Positions 1 through 5,696 of a stretch of DNA of 6,568 bases are shown one piece after another. Positions within the stretch are counted from its first letter, which is position 1; each line of letters begins with the position of its first letter. The notes beneath the pieces are model-generated. The model made no database searches. It was given only the letters and a program-made list of their open reading frames with translations, and was not told the DNA's origin. The position numbers and the translations under genes are program-made. Source of the DNA: Acidobacteriota bacterium (GTDB lineage: Bacteria; Acidobacteriota; Terriglobia; Terriglobales; Acidobacteriaceae); the NCBI GenBank assembly GCA_025353435.1, contig JANXQR010000728.1, forward strand, positions 1 to 6,568, read 5' to 3'.

Positions 1-477
1 ATCCCCGACGAAGTCAGGATGCTGATGTCCGTACGCAGCTACGACGAAAAGGTGCGGAACCACCTTCTTGAATCGATCAAACGTCAGTTGGACGCCGAGG
101 CTGCGGCAGCGGATGCGCCGTCTCCTCCATCCATTAAGGTCACTCCAGGTGCTGAAGCCGTCTACAACGATCCTCAGCTAACTGCGCGCCTCGTCGAGGC
201 GCTACGCCAGAACCTGGGAGCCGAAAGCGTGATTGAAATGCCAGCAAAAATGACATCTGAAGATTTTTCGGAATACGGACGTGCCGGCGTACCTTCCGTG
301 CTCCTGCACTTCGGAGCGGTGAGCCCGGCAACTCTCGCAAGCGGCGCAAAAGTCCCTGATCTTCACTCCCCACAATGGTTTCCTGAACTCGAACCAACTC
401 TACGATCCCTGGTGGCAGCGGAAGTAGTGATGCTCACGGACCTGCTCGCAGCAAATGGGAATTTACCAAATAACTGA
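1..477 (+). CDS. M20-family amidohydrolase/metallopeptidase, C-terminal part (5' end outside window)
   Basis: The frame is open from base 1 to a TGA at 475-477 and gives 158 residues. An internal ATG at 19 is not taken as the start, because the frame continues upstream and the first residues already look like family sequence (IPDEVRMLMSVRSYDEKVR, a strand and helix start of the lid/dimerisation domain). The rest returns to the catalytic domain: the TSEDFSEYG segment (fragment residues 85-93) matches the SEDF motif of M20D amidohydrolases, and LHSPQWFPE (121-129) matches the late His-Ser-Pro motif whose His is a metal ligand in the family. Such enzymes hydrolyse N-acyl amino acids or small peptides with two metal ions. 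An Ala/Pro-rich insert lies near residues 31-44. The N-terminal metal-binding half and any signal peptide are outside the window, so the substrate cannot be judged. Family assignment is firm. Confidence 0.9.
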   Translation: MPDEVRMLMSVRSYDEKVRNHLLESIKRQLDAEAAAADAPSPPSIKVTPGAEAVYNDPQLTARLVEALRQNLGAESVIEMPAKMTSEDFSEYGRAGVPSVLLHFGAVSPATLASGAKVPDLHSPQWFPELEPTLRSLVAAEVVMLTDLLAANGNLPNN

Positions 478-494
478 ATATCGCTGCGGTGGGC

Positions 495-577
495 GGGTGG
501 CCCCGGTCCCGATAACATTCCCACCCACGCCGAGGGTGCCCGGTCCCGATAACGTTCCCACTCACGCTGAGGGTGCC
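495..577 (+). repeat. Two-copy 37-bp tandem repeat with a degenerate leading module
   Basis: Two head-to-tail units of exactly 37 bp, 504-540 and 541-577, differ at only three positions (ACATTC/ACGTTC, CCCACG/CTCACG, GCCGAG/GCTGAG). Each runs from CGGTCCCGATAAC to GAGGGTGCC. A partial module, GGGTGGCCCCGGTCCC at 495-510, precedes them. The next GGGTGCC starts the hairpin element at 571, so the core GGGTGCC-CGGTCCC occurs three times at about 37-bp spacing. The array begins 17 bp after the stop of the M20 gene. No reading frame explains it. It is most likely a dispersed intergenic repeat of the genome rather than a CRISPR, because there are no distinct spacers. Confidence 0.85.
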
Positions 578-601
578 CCCGGTCCCTCGCATTTGGGGAC
601 C
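571..601 (+). repeat. 31-bp hairpin repeat element, copy A
   Basis: The element is GGGTGCCCCCGGTCCCT, a 7-nt loop (CGCATTT), then GGGGACC. The stem pairs GGTCCC with GGGACC and extends because CCCCGGTCCC faces GGGGACCGGGG (to 605). The same 17-bp left part and 7-bp right part, with a different 7-nt loop, recur on the opposite strand at 6097-6127. Copy A begins 94 nt after the stop of the M20 gene and reads in the same direction as that gene. No T-run follows, so it is not a standard intrinsic terminator, although it could still protect or mark a transcript 3' end. Confidence 0.85.
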
Positions 602-659
602 GGGGATATCGATGCCGTCGTGGTCGAGTGACCGCCGACAGTTATGGATCGGCCTTTGT

Positions 660-674
660 GTCAGGGCACGACTT
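660..674 (-). repeat. Truncated copy of the GGCACGACT repeat
   Basis: GTCAGGGCACGACTT is the exact reverse complement of 5179-5193, the right arm and flank of the perfect hairpin at 5169-5188. Here the second arm is missing and the sequence continues as CACAGGCTGCTGAATAACTC. The 15-bp identity suggests a worn half-copy of the same dispersed element. Confidence 0.55.
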
Positions 675-700
675 CACAGGCTGCTGAATAACTCGCTCGG

Positions 701-758
701 GCGGTAAGCCGGGGATTCATCACGTATACCGGTGATTTATCCCCGGTATAACCTCCGC
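701..758. repeat. Long imperfect palindrome flanked by 9-bp direct repeats
   Basis: The core stem pairs CCGGGGAT (709-716) with ATCCCCGG (739-746), and inside it ATCAC (719-723) with GTGAT (732-736), leaving a 2-nt internal mismatch and an 8-nt loop. Shorter outer pairings (GGT/ACC, GCGG/CCGC) extend it to about 701-758. The 9-mer CTCGCTCGG occurs immediately before it (692-700) and again at 769-777. The palindrome sits between the convergent M20 and esterase genes, where a bidirectional terminator would be expected, but neither side has a T-run. It may be a palindromic repeat or the trace of a small non-autonomous element. Confidence 0.6.
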
Positions 759-800
759 AGAATCAGCGCTCGCTCGGACTCTATCCCACTATGCCGCGGA

Positions 801-2009
801 CTAAAATAGCCGTGGCGCAAAGTCGTGCAGATAGTCGCGCCAGTTATTCCACGCATGAAATCCCTCGCTGGGATGATACTCGGGGCTGTATCCATACTTC
901 TTCACCAGGTCCATCGTCGGCCCGTTATTGGGCATCGCGATATCTAGCTTCCCCACCCCGAACCAGAACAACTTTACCTTGCTCTTCTCCGGGCTCTGCA
1001 GCGACACCATCTGCTTCTGCTCAAACTCCGTGCGCACCTGCGGAAACCATCCCGAACTGAACACACCAACATAAGCAAAGTATCCGGGATGAGTAACAGC
1101 CACATTCAGAGTCTGTACGCCACCCATTGAGAGGCCGGCAAGCGCCCGATGCTCCGCGTCGGCAATCACGCGATAATGTCCTTCCACGTAAGGGATAACA
1201 TCGTTCATCAGATCGTTCGAAAACGGATCGGCAGCCACATCGGCGCCCATCGAACGCATATTCATCTGCGTACTCACATGCCCGGCCGGCATCACCACAA
1301 TCATGGGCTTCGCTGTCCCCTCCGCGATCAGGTTGTCGAGGATGAAGTTGGCGCGGCCCACTGAAGTCCAGCAATCATCCGAGTCCCCTCCGCCATGCAG
1401 CAGATAGAACACCGGATAGGTCCCCTTGCCTTGCTCGTATCCCGGCGGGAGATAGATATGCATGCGGCGCATTGTGCTCAGCGTTTTCGATTGGTAGTAA
1501 ACCACGGCCACATTCCCGTGTGGCACGTCCTTCACATCGGTGAAGTTACCCGGAATCACAAACAGGCTGCGCACCGACGACAACGATTCGCTCGACGCCG
1601 CGTTCTTGGGGTCGTTCGTGCTTACGCCATCAACCGTGAATGTGTACCGATAAGCCCCGGCGGGATACGGCCCCACCGTAGTCGACCAGATACCGTCTTC
1701 GGCCTTGGTCATCGCCACGCCCTTCATCGCCGCCATGACGTGTTCCTGCGTTGCCCCGGCAACCGACTCTTCGCCCTCCGAACTCAGCTTCACGTCCTTG
1801 GCATCGGGCGCCCACAAACGAAACATGACAGTCCCATCCGGGTGCACCTCGGGTGAGATGAGGTTCGTATTCGGTGTAACCGGAAACACTGGCATGGGTG
1901 GCGCGGCCGGCGCTGGCGCAGCCTGCTGCGATCCGGCAACCCTGCCCGTAAGTGAATACAATGCGCCAAATGTCAGGGTCAGCAACAATGCAGACCTGTT
2001 GACTCTCAT
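801..2009 (-). CDS. Secreted esterase: E-set/CBM48-like N-domain plus esterase-D-type alpha/beta hydrolase
   Basis: The 402-residue protein starts with a signal peptide (residues 1 to about 27, hydrophobic SALLLTLTFGALYSL) and a short Ala/Pro linker. Residues about 48-155 resemble the E-set/CBM48-like module found in front of such esterases (GTVMFRLWAPDAKDVKL, then GIWSTTVGPYPAGAYRYTFTVDG). The hydrolase domain (about 165-402) shows HGGGD (205-209, oxyanion region), the nucleophile elbow GLSMGG with Ser294, a likely acid Asp356 in GVGKLD, and His385 in GFHAWNNWRDYL, so the triad looks complete. Relatives include the feruloyl-esterase-type domains of xylanases and enterochelin-esterase-like proteins, which cut ester bonds on polysaccharide side chains or siderophores. 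The substrate here is unknown. A Shine-Dalgarno sequence 6 nt before the ATG supports the start. The gene stands alone, divergent from the propeller gene. Family is firm, substrate inferred. Confidence 0.92.
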   Translation of the reverse strand: MRVNRSALLLTLTFGALYSLTGRVAGSQQAAPAPAAPPMPVFPVTPNTNLISPEVHPDGTVMFRLWAPDAKDVKLSSEGEESVAGATQEHVMAAMKGVAMTKAEDGIWSTTVGPYPAGAYRYTFTVDGVSTNDPKNAASSESLSSVRSLFVIPGNFTDVKDVPHGNVAVVYYQSKTLSTMRRMHIYLPPGYEQGKGTYPVFYLLHGGGDSDDCWTSVGRANFILDNLIAEGTAKPMIVVMPAGHVSTQMNMRSMGADVAADPFSNDLMNDVIPYVEGHYRVIADAEHRALAGLSMGGVQTLNVAVTHPGYFAYVGVFSSGWFPQVRTEFEQKQMVSLQSPEKSKVKLFWFGVGKLDIAMPNNGPTMDLVKKYGYSPEYHPSEGFHAWNNWRDYLHDFAPRLF

Positions 2010-2015
2010 GCTTGG

Positions 2016-2023
2016 TCTCCTCT
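2016..2023 (-). promoter_or_regulatory. Ribosome binding site of the esterase gene
   Basis: On the minus strand AGAGGAGA stands 6 nt before the ATG at 2009-2007. This is a good match to the anti-Shine-Dalgarno sequence and fixes the start that includes the complete signal peptide. Confidence 0.8.
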
Positions 2024-2228
2024 ATCAAAATCCATCGTCCATGCGACCTCCAAAGGTACCACCTCACTGCGGTTCAGGTAAGCGGCTGAAAGCGGAAATC
2101 CGCAAAGGAATTCTGCCGCGCACTTCGCGCTCGAACATTCCAGCAGCGCCACTCGTCACTCAATTCAACCGGCTCGTCCAAATTGCATGGCGCCTCTCCG
2201 CTTGAAACCTTATGCTTGGCCTTCACCT

Positions 2229-2235
2229 GAGAGGG
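2229..2235 (+). promoter_or_regulatory. Ribosome binding site that supports a TTG start
   Basis: GAGAGGG lies 7 nt before the TTG at 2243-2245. An in-frame TGA at 2228-2230 closes the frame just upstream, so no earlier start is possible beyond four non-start codons. The next in-frame ATG (2321) would remove the whole signal peptide. The site therefore decides for TTG. Confidence 0.75.
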
Positions 2236-2242
2236 CTTCCAC

Positions 2243-3556
2243 TTGCAAGCACGAACGCATTTTCACCAATCCTTTCTCCTTCTATTGTTCGCCACCTGCG
2301 CTTTCTCACAGAACTCCCCCATGTTCCGAAACGATCTTGCCCACTCCGGCATTTACGCAGGCGCCGGCGTGCCAAAACTCACCGATGTTAAGTGGACCTT
2401 TCACACCCACGGTGAAGTCGTCTCGTCGCCCGCCATCGTCGACGGCGTCGTCTATGTCGGCAGCAATGACGGCAACCTTTACGCCATTGACCAGGAGACC
2501 GGCGCCAAAAAGTGGGCATTCGCCACCCAAGGGCGCATCCCCTCGTCGCCCGCCGTTGACCACGGCCTGGTCTACTTTGGCAGCTACGACGGCAATTTCT
2601 ACGCAGTCGACACAGCCACCGGAAAGCTGCGCTGGAAGTTCGCCAACGCCGGCGAGCGGCGTTTCACGGCAACCCATTTGCATGGCTCCATCCCCGCCGC
2701 CGAAGCCATGCCCGATCCCTTCGACGTCTATCTCTCTTCGCCGGCTCTCTGGAGTGGCGCTGTCTACTTTGGCAGCGGCGACGGCAACGTCTACTCGCTC
2801 GACGCCGCCACCGGCACCCTCAAGTGGAAGTTCCACACCGGCGACGTGGTGCACGCATCGCCCGCCATCGCCGATGGAAAGCTCTACATTGGCAGCTGGG
2901 ACAGCTTCTTCTACGCCCTCGACGCCGCCAGCGGAAAAGAGCTGTGGCGCTTCAAAACCGGCGAAGATCCCGACACTCACAACCAGGTCGGCATCCAGTC
3001 TTCAGCCACTGTGGCGAATGGAATGGTCTACTTCGGCTGCCGCGATTCGAACTTCTACGCCCTCGACGGGGCGACAGGAGCGAAGCGCTGGACCTTCAAC
3101 AACAAGGGCTCCTGGGTGATTGTTTCGCCCGTGGTGCAGGCGGGCAAGGTCTACTTCGCTACTTCTGATACCGCGCTGCTGCATATCCTCGACGCGCAGA
3201 CTGGGGCGCCGGTTGATTCTCTCAAGTTTCACTGGCCCATCTTTGCTTCGCCCGCGATTGCAGGCAACACACTCTACCTTGCCGGACAGGACGGCAAGCT
3301 GGCGGCAGTCGATCTGGCTACCCGGAAGGTTGCCTGGGAGTTCCAGTCGGATGGGTCCAAGTCGAACCTTGCTTCGTTTGCCAAGGCAGACGGAAACCCG
3401 AATTATGAGGTTGTCTTCAGCTCGAATTTCTATGATGACCTCCAGGTTGGCGTTGCCAAGTTGCGCGCCGTGGGTAGTTTCAACTCTTCGCCGGTGATTT
3501 CCGTGAAGGTTCTCTACATCGGAAGCGCCGATGGGAACCTTTACGCGCTGGAATAA
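2243..3556 (+). CDS. Exported PQQ-like eight-bladed beta-propeller repeat protein
   Basis: The 437-residue protein starts at TTG and has a signal peptide: HFHQSFLLLLFATCAFS with likely cleavage before QNS. The FATC stretch is a poor lipobox, so a soluble periplasmic or secreted form is more likely than a lipoprotein. The mature part is built of PQQ_2/WD40-like repeats with the pattern Y-x-G-S-x-D-G-N-x-Y-A-x-D-x-x-T-G-x-x-x-W. Their YxGSxD cores are near residues 71, 111, 175, 215, 263, 304, 345 and 425. That gives eight blades; the last ends at its GNLYALE strand, so the first WTF strand (51-53) probably closes the ring. Blades 6 and 7 are degenerate, and blade 8 follows a longer linker (about 370-415). 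Relatives include BamB and quinoprotein dehydrogenases, but no dehydrogenase catalytic or cytochrome motif is seen. It is probably a binding or scaffold protein. Its partner is unknown. Confidence 0.88.
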   Translation: MQARTHFHQSFLLLLFATCAFSQNSPMFRNDLAHSGIYAGAGVPKLTDVKWTFHTHGEVVSSPAIVDGVVYVGSNDGNLYAIDQETGAKKWAFATQGRIPSSPAVDHGLVYFGSYDGNFYAVDTATGKLRWKFANAGERRFTATHLHGSIPAAEAMPDPFDVYLSSPALWSGAVYFGSGDGNVYSLDAATGTLKWKFHTGDVVHASPAIADGKLYIGSWDSFFYALDAASGKELWRFKTGEDPDTHNQVGIQSSATVANGMVYFGCRDSNFYALDGATGAKRWTFNNKGSWVIVSPVVQAGKVYFATSDTALLHILDAQTGAPVDSLKFHWPIFASPAIAGNTLYLAGQDGKLAAVDLATRKVAWEFQSDGSKSNLASFAKADGNPNYEVVFSSNFYDDLQVGVAKLRAVGSFNSSPVISVKVLYIGSADGNLYALE

Positions 3557-3661
3557 GCACCGGATTTGGTGAAAAACGCACTTTCATGTGCAAATAAAAA
3601 AACGGTCAAGTTAATTAGTTTCATTCGATTGCACACCGAAAAGGGGGGAATTTTGGCTGAA

Positions 3662-3677
3662 TGTGATTTGGATCACG
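3662..3677. promoter_or_regulatory. CRP/FNR-family-like palindromic site
   Basis: TGTGATTTGGATCACG matches the CRP consensus TGTGA-N6-TCACA at nine of ten fixed positions. It lies 106 bp after the propeller stop and 115 bp before the terminator stem, with no protein gene between. If functional, it would act on a short transcript ending at the terminator. A single match of this kind can also occur by chance. Confidence 0.4.
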
Positions 3678-3791
3678 TTGAATAGTGAACGGTGCGCGGT
3701 GAACAGAAAGTCGACGGGACCGGGTGCGGGTGTGACTTGCGAGGGTGGCGGATTGTGGGTGCATGGCTGCTCCTGACTTGGCTGAAATGGA

Positions 3792-3824
3792 AACGCCCGC
3801 CGAATTGGCGGGCGTTGCTTTTTT
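3792..3824 (+). terminator. Strong intrinsic terminator
   Basis: A perfect 10-bp stem, AACGCCCGCC (3792-3801) and GGCGGGCGTT (3807-3816), with loop GAATT, is followed after GC by six T residues (3819-3824). On the plus strand this is a textbook Rho-independent terminator. The other strand lacks a comparable T-run. It ends either the propeller transcript or an independent small RNA. Confidence 0.9.
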
Positions 3825-4017
3825 GTCTCTATTTCAATGATAGCTGGTTCGACTAATTAATAATGGATTTTCCAATATATTTATCTTGTTTGTTATGTTC
3901 ATGTTGCAACGATTTCCACAGGTTTGGCACTTGACAACTTTTTGAGTGCGGTCGAAAAGCGGCTGAACCTGCCTTCGCTGACATGATCACCGGGGTTGGT
4001 TTTCGGTGGGCCTTGTT

Positions 4018-4833
4018 TCACTTCCCCGATAGCGGGTGAAACGGGCCCGTGAACTGCCTGGTGAGGAGAACGGACCAGAAGCCGTTATTCGGGATTCTGT
4101 CCTGCAGGCCAAACTGCTTTCGGTAGCTGGTCTCTAATGATGTGCCCTTCCAGGATGCAATCAGGGCTCCGCTGTAGCGAAGTACGCGGTTGCCTGAACA
4201 TCCGTAGAGTCCCCAGGAGTAGGTGTAGGCGGGGCCTTCACGCAGCGCGAGGCGAAGGCCATGGTGTTTGAAGAGGGGCTGTTGGGTGTAGATCTGGGAA
4301 TAGAGCGCGGAGCCCGTGGGCAGGTTGGACTTGACCAGGGTGTAGGCGTCTTCAGATACGAAGAGCGGTATCCGTTTTATTGAGGTTCCGTAGATCAGAT
4401 TTTCGATGACAAACCAGTCTTTGCTTCCGGTTTTGACCATGGGCAGGATCCAACGCTGTCCGCTGGCCGTGAGGAACAGGGAGTGATTTTCGCGTTGCAA
4501 GAGGGGCAATTTATAGAGCAGGCCGGCCTGCCAGCTAGGGGTGGCGGACGGAATGTCGGTGGTGGACCAGCCGAAGGCGCTGAGGCTGTCTCCGCGCAAA
4601 AACTGGTTGTTGACGCTCATGGTCATCTTGTTCTGGAAGTCGGGCCCTTTGCCGAATTTGCTTCCAAGGATCAACTGAAACGTGTTGGCGTAGCCGCCAG
4701 TGAGGGTGACGGACCAGGTTGGCTCCGGCTTGTCTTGATCCGGCTTGCCTTGCCTTGCGGCGGTGAGCATGGTTTGTGACTGAGCCACAGAGCACAGGGC
4801 GACCAAGGTGAGTACGACGGAGTATTTCGACAT
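4018..4833 (-). CDS. Secreted protein of unknown family, probable outer-membrane beta-barrel
   Basis: The 271-residue product starts with a clear signal peptide, MSKYSVVLTLVALCSVAQSQ, likely cleaved near residue 18-20, and a short charged linker (KPDQDKPEP). From residue 40 on there are many short amphipathic strands with aromatic residues at their ends and Gly/Ser/Asn turns. Examples are TWSVTLTGGYANTFQLILGS, WQAGLLYKL, HSLFLTASGQRWILP, LRYSGALIASWKG and FWSVLLTRQF. This alternation is typical of outer-membrane beta-barrels. The protein does not end in the usual terminal aromatic residue but continues about ten residues past LLTRQF. One Cys (C212) is left in the mature part. AGAGAGG stands 10 nt before the ATG and supports the start. 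I do not recognise the family. It is a single gene with no operon partner. Barrel assignment is inference from strand pattern. Confidence 0.75.
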   Translation of the reverse strand: MSKYSVVLTLVALCSVAQSQTMLTAARQGKPDQDKPEPTWSVTLTGGYANTFQLILGSKFGKGPDFQNKMTMSVNNQFLRGDSLSAFGWSTTDIPSATPSWQAGLLYKLPLLQRENHSLFLTASGQRWILPMVKTGSKDWFVIENLIYGTSIKRIPLFVSEDAYTLVKSNLPTGSALYSQIYTQQPLFKHHGLRLALREGPAYTYSWGLYGCSGNRVLRYSGALIASWKGTSLETSYRKQFGLQDRIPNNGFWSVLLTRQFTGPFHPLSGK

Positions 4834-4843
4834 TCCCGAACAG

Positions 4844-4850
4844 CCTCTCT
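4844..4850 (-). promoter_or_regulatory. Ribosome binding site of the putative barrel gene
   Basis: On the minus strand AGAGAGG precedes the ATG at 4833-4831 with a 10-nt spacer. The spacing is slightly long but acceptable. Confidence 0.5.
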
Positions 4851-4898
4851 TTGCCGATCGTCACCCGACGAGATTTGCGGGCGAATGCATCGGTAATC

Positions 4899-4942
4899 GG
4901 GAGAGGGCGCGATGCGGCATGAAGCCGCGACGCCCTTTCTCC
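4899..4942. repeat. Large two-tier hairpin upstream of the barrel gene
   Basis: GGGAGAGGGCG (4899-4909) pairs with CGCCCTTTCTCC (4931-4942) apart from a 2-nt bulge. Within it GCGGC (4914-4918) pairs with GCCGC (4924-4928) around the loop ATGAA. It lies about 65 bp before the barrel gene's start, so on the minus strand it could sit in the 5' untranslated region or promoter. Its inner hairpin also fits the small-palindrome array that follows, so it may simply be a dispersed repeat. Confidence 0.6.
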
Positions 4943-5188
4943 GGCGATTGGAGGCTGAATGCCTCTGGCATGCTTATCGGTTATTTGGCGAAATAGTTGA
5001 GGGTTGGGGGGGCGTGGGCAGCATGAGCGAGGGAAATGTCCGGGCCTGAAGGCCGCGTAAATGCGCCGTTATTCAGGGGGTTGAAAACCCCCTGCTCCCT
5101 CCGGGTTCCCCGATCTAAGGCGGACAGTACCTCAGGGGCCAAAGCCCCACATTTTTATTGATCTAAGCGGCACGACTAAAGTCGTGCC
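4914..5188 (+). repeat. Array of six small hairpins with A-rich loops
   Basis: Six short palindromes follow one another. They are GCGGC-ATGAA-GCCGC (4914-4928), GAGGC-TGAAT-GCCTC (4951-4965), GGCC-TGAA-GGCC (5043-5054), CAGGGGGTT-GAA-AACCCCCTG (5074-5094), GGGGC-CAAA-GCCCC (5135-5148) and GGCACGACT-AA-AGTCGTGCC (5169-5188). The stems differ completely yet stay complementary, and the loop side carries the A-rich (T)GAA or AAA on the plus strand in all six. The words GATCTAAGGCGG (5112) and GATCTAAGCGG (5160) precede the last two by about 23 and 9 bp. No reading frame explains the region. I take it as a mosaic of REP-like palindromic repeats between the DUF1569 gene's 3' end and the barrel gene's 5' end. 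Confidence 0.7.
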
Positions 5189-5230
5189 CTGACGCGTTTC
5201 ATCGCTCCAGACAAGTTAGTCTGCGGGCTG

Positions 5231-5683
5231 TCAGGCGCCGAATTGGCGGAGGTGGTGGTCGAGGTGCTTGTACATCAGGATGGCCCACTCCTGCGGGGTC
5301 ATTTTGCCGAAGAAGGCGTGGGGATGCGCGGTGCAGACGGCGGGGCCACCGGCGGCAAAGCGGTCGATGATGCCGGTCAGACGCTCCTTCTCTTTGGCCA
5401 GGTCGCGCTCGTCATCAATCACAAGGCTCTTGGCCGTGGGGGAATTCTTGCGCATGGGTTCATCGTCCTTGAGCGCCATCGGCTTGATGATGCCGCCAAT
5501 CAGGCGGCCAATCAGCACCCGTGGAGGCATGCTGTCGCCGACCGCAGTCTCAAAACCACCCGTGCAGTGCGCCATTGCCTGCGCTGCGGTCATGGTGCCC
5601 CACTGCGCCGCGCTGTCCGGTTTGAGGTTCGCGACGCGGGTCTTCACTTCCTGCACGGTTGATGGTTCAAAGAGGTTTTTCAT
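5231..5683 (-). CDS. DUF1569 family protein (DinB-like fold)
   Basis: The 150-residue product MKNLFEPSTVQEVKTRVANL... has the usual length and landmarks of DUF1569, a relative of the DinB/YfiT four-helix bundles. WGTMTAAQAMAHC (residues 28-40) carries the first His (H39), and the C-terminal HPHAFFGKMTPQEW and YKHLDHHLRQFG (120-149) carry further His residues (H120, H122, H140, H143, H144) that could bind a metal. The biochemical role of the family is not known to me; DinB relatives include thiol-dependent metal enzymes. The frame stays open upstream for another 106 codons, but that part is rich in Arg, Pro and Gly and lacks family sequence, so the ATG at 5683 is chosen. No ribosome binding site precedes it; see the possible -10 site. 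The gene stands alone. Confidence 0.88.
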   Translation of the reverse strand: MKNLFEPSTVQEVKTRVANLKPDSAAQWGTMTAAQAMAHCTGGFETAVGDSMPPRVLIGRLIGGIIKPMALKDDEPMRKNSPTAKSLVIDDERDLAKEKERLTGIIDRFAAGGPAVCTAHPHAFFGKMTPQEWAILMYKHLDHHLRQFGA

Positions 5684-5690
5684 CAAAGAC

Positions 5691-5696
5691 AGTGTA
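5691..5696 (-). promoter_or_regulatory. Possible -10 element for a leaderless DUF1569 transcript
   Basis: On the minus strand TACACT (4/6 to TATAAT, with the key TA and final T) ends 7 nt before the DUF1569 ATG. Transcription would then begin about at the start codon. This fits the lack of a Shine-Dalgarno sequence. No good -35 is visible 17 bp further up (GGGGTA), so the call is weak. Confidence 0.25.

Larger units (their letters stand above)
2010..2242. promoter_or_regulatory. Divergent promoter space between esterase and propeller genes
   Basis: These 233 bp separate two divergently transcribed genes, so promoters for both should lie here. I could not find a convincing -35/-10 pair on either strand. 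The only visible symmetry is GCGGA-AA-TCCGC (2092-2103), near the middle, which could be a small operator but is short enough to be chance. No credible coding sequence lies in the gap. Confidence 0.45.
3557..4017. other. Gene-free 461-bp space with a possible small RNA
   Basis: No convincing protein gene is present on either strand. The left half (3557-3830) contains the CRP-like palindrome and the intrinsic terminator listed separately. The right half begins with an AT-rich block (about 3831-3910, including ACTAATTAATAATGG and AATATATTTATC) unlike the GC-rich neighbours. The terminator lies 236 bp after the propeller stop, so the span is either a long 3' untranslated region or a separate short transcript. 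A TTGACA at 3931-3936 has no matching -10. Confidence 0.5.

Noticed and set aside
504..577. Possible CRISPR array
   Set aside because: The units are contiguous 37-mers without spacers, only two complete copies exist and no cas gene is present.
1395..1856. 153-codon plus-strand frame opposite the esterase
   Set aside because: His/Arg-rich antisense shadow; the esterase on the other strand has a complete fold and catalytic motifs.
2306..2980. 224-codon minus-strand open frame rich in Gly and Val
   Set aside because: Antisense shadow of the propeller repeats; its periodic VAVAAAKVD wording mirrors the blades on the other strand.
2187..3119. 310-codon plus-strand open frame rich in Pro, Ser and Thr
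   Set aside because: It overlaps the propeller gene in another frame; the low-complexity composition is the shadow of its GC-rich repeat codons.
3572..3591. Weak minus-strand hairpin GCAC-ATGAAA-GTGC followed by five T residues
   Set aside because: The stem is only 4 bp and no minus-strand transcript is known to end there.
3798..3811. 14-bp match CGCCGAATTGGCGG shared with 5236-5249
   Set aside because: The second copy is the coding end of the DUF1569 gene (QFGA-stop); the match is a short palindrome and probably chance.
3763..3840. 25-codon ORF beginning MAAPDLAEMETPAEL
   Set aside because: It runs through the intrinsic terminator stem and has no ribosome binding site.
3931..3936. Perfect TTGACA hexamer as a -35 box
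   Set aside because: The sequence 17 bp downstream (GAAAAG) is not a -10, and no gene follows on that strand.
5135..5156. GGGGC-CAAA-GCCCC followed by ATTTTTA as a terminator
   Set aside because: The 5-bp stem is separated from the T-run and no plus-strand gene ends nearby; it fits better as a member of the hairpin array.
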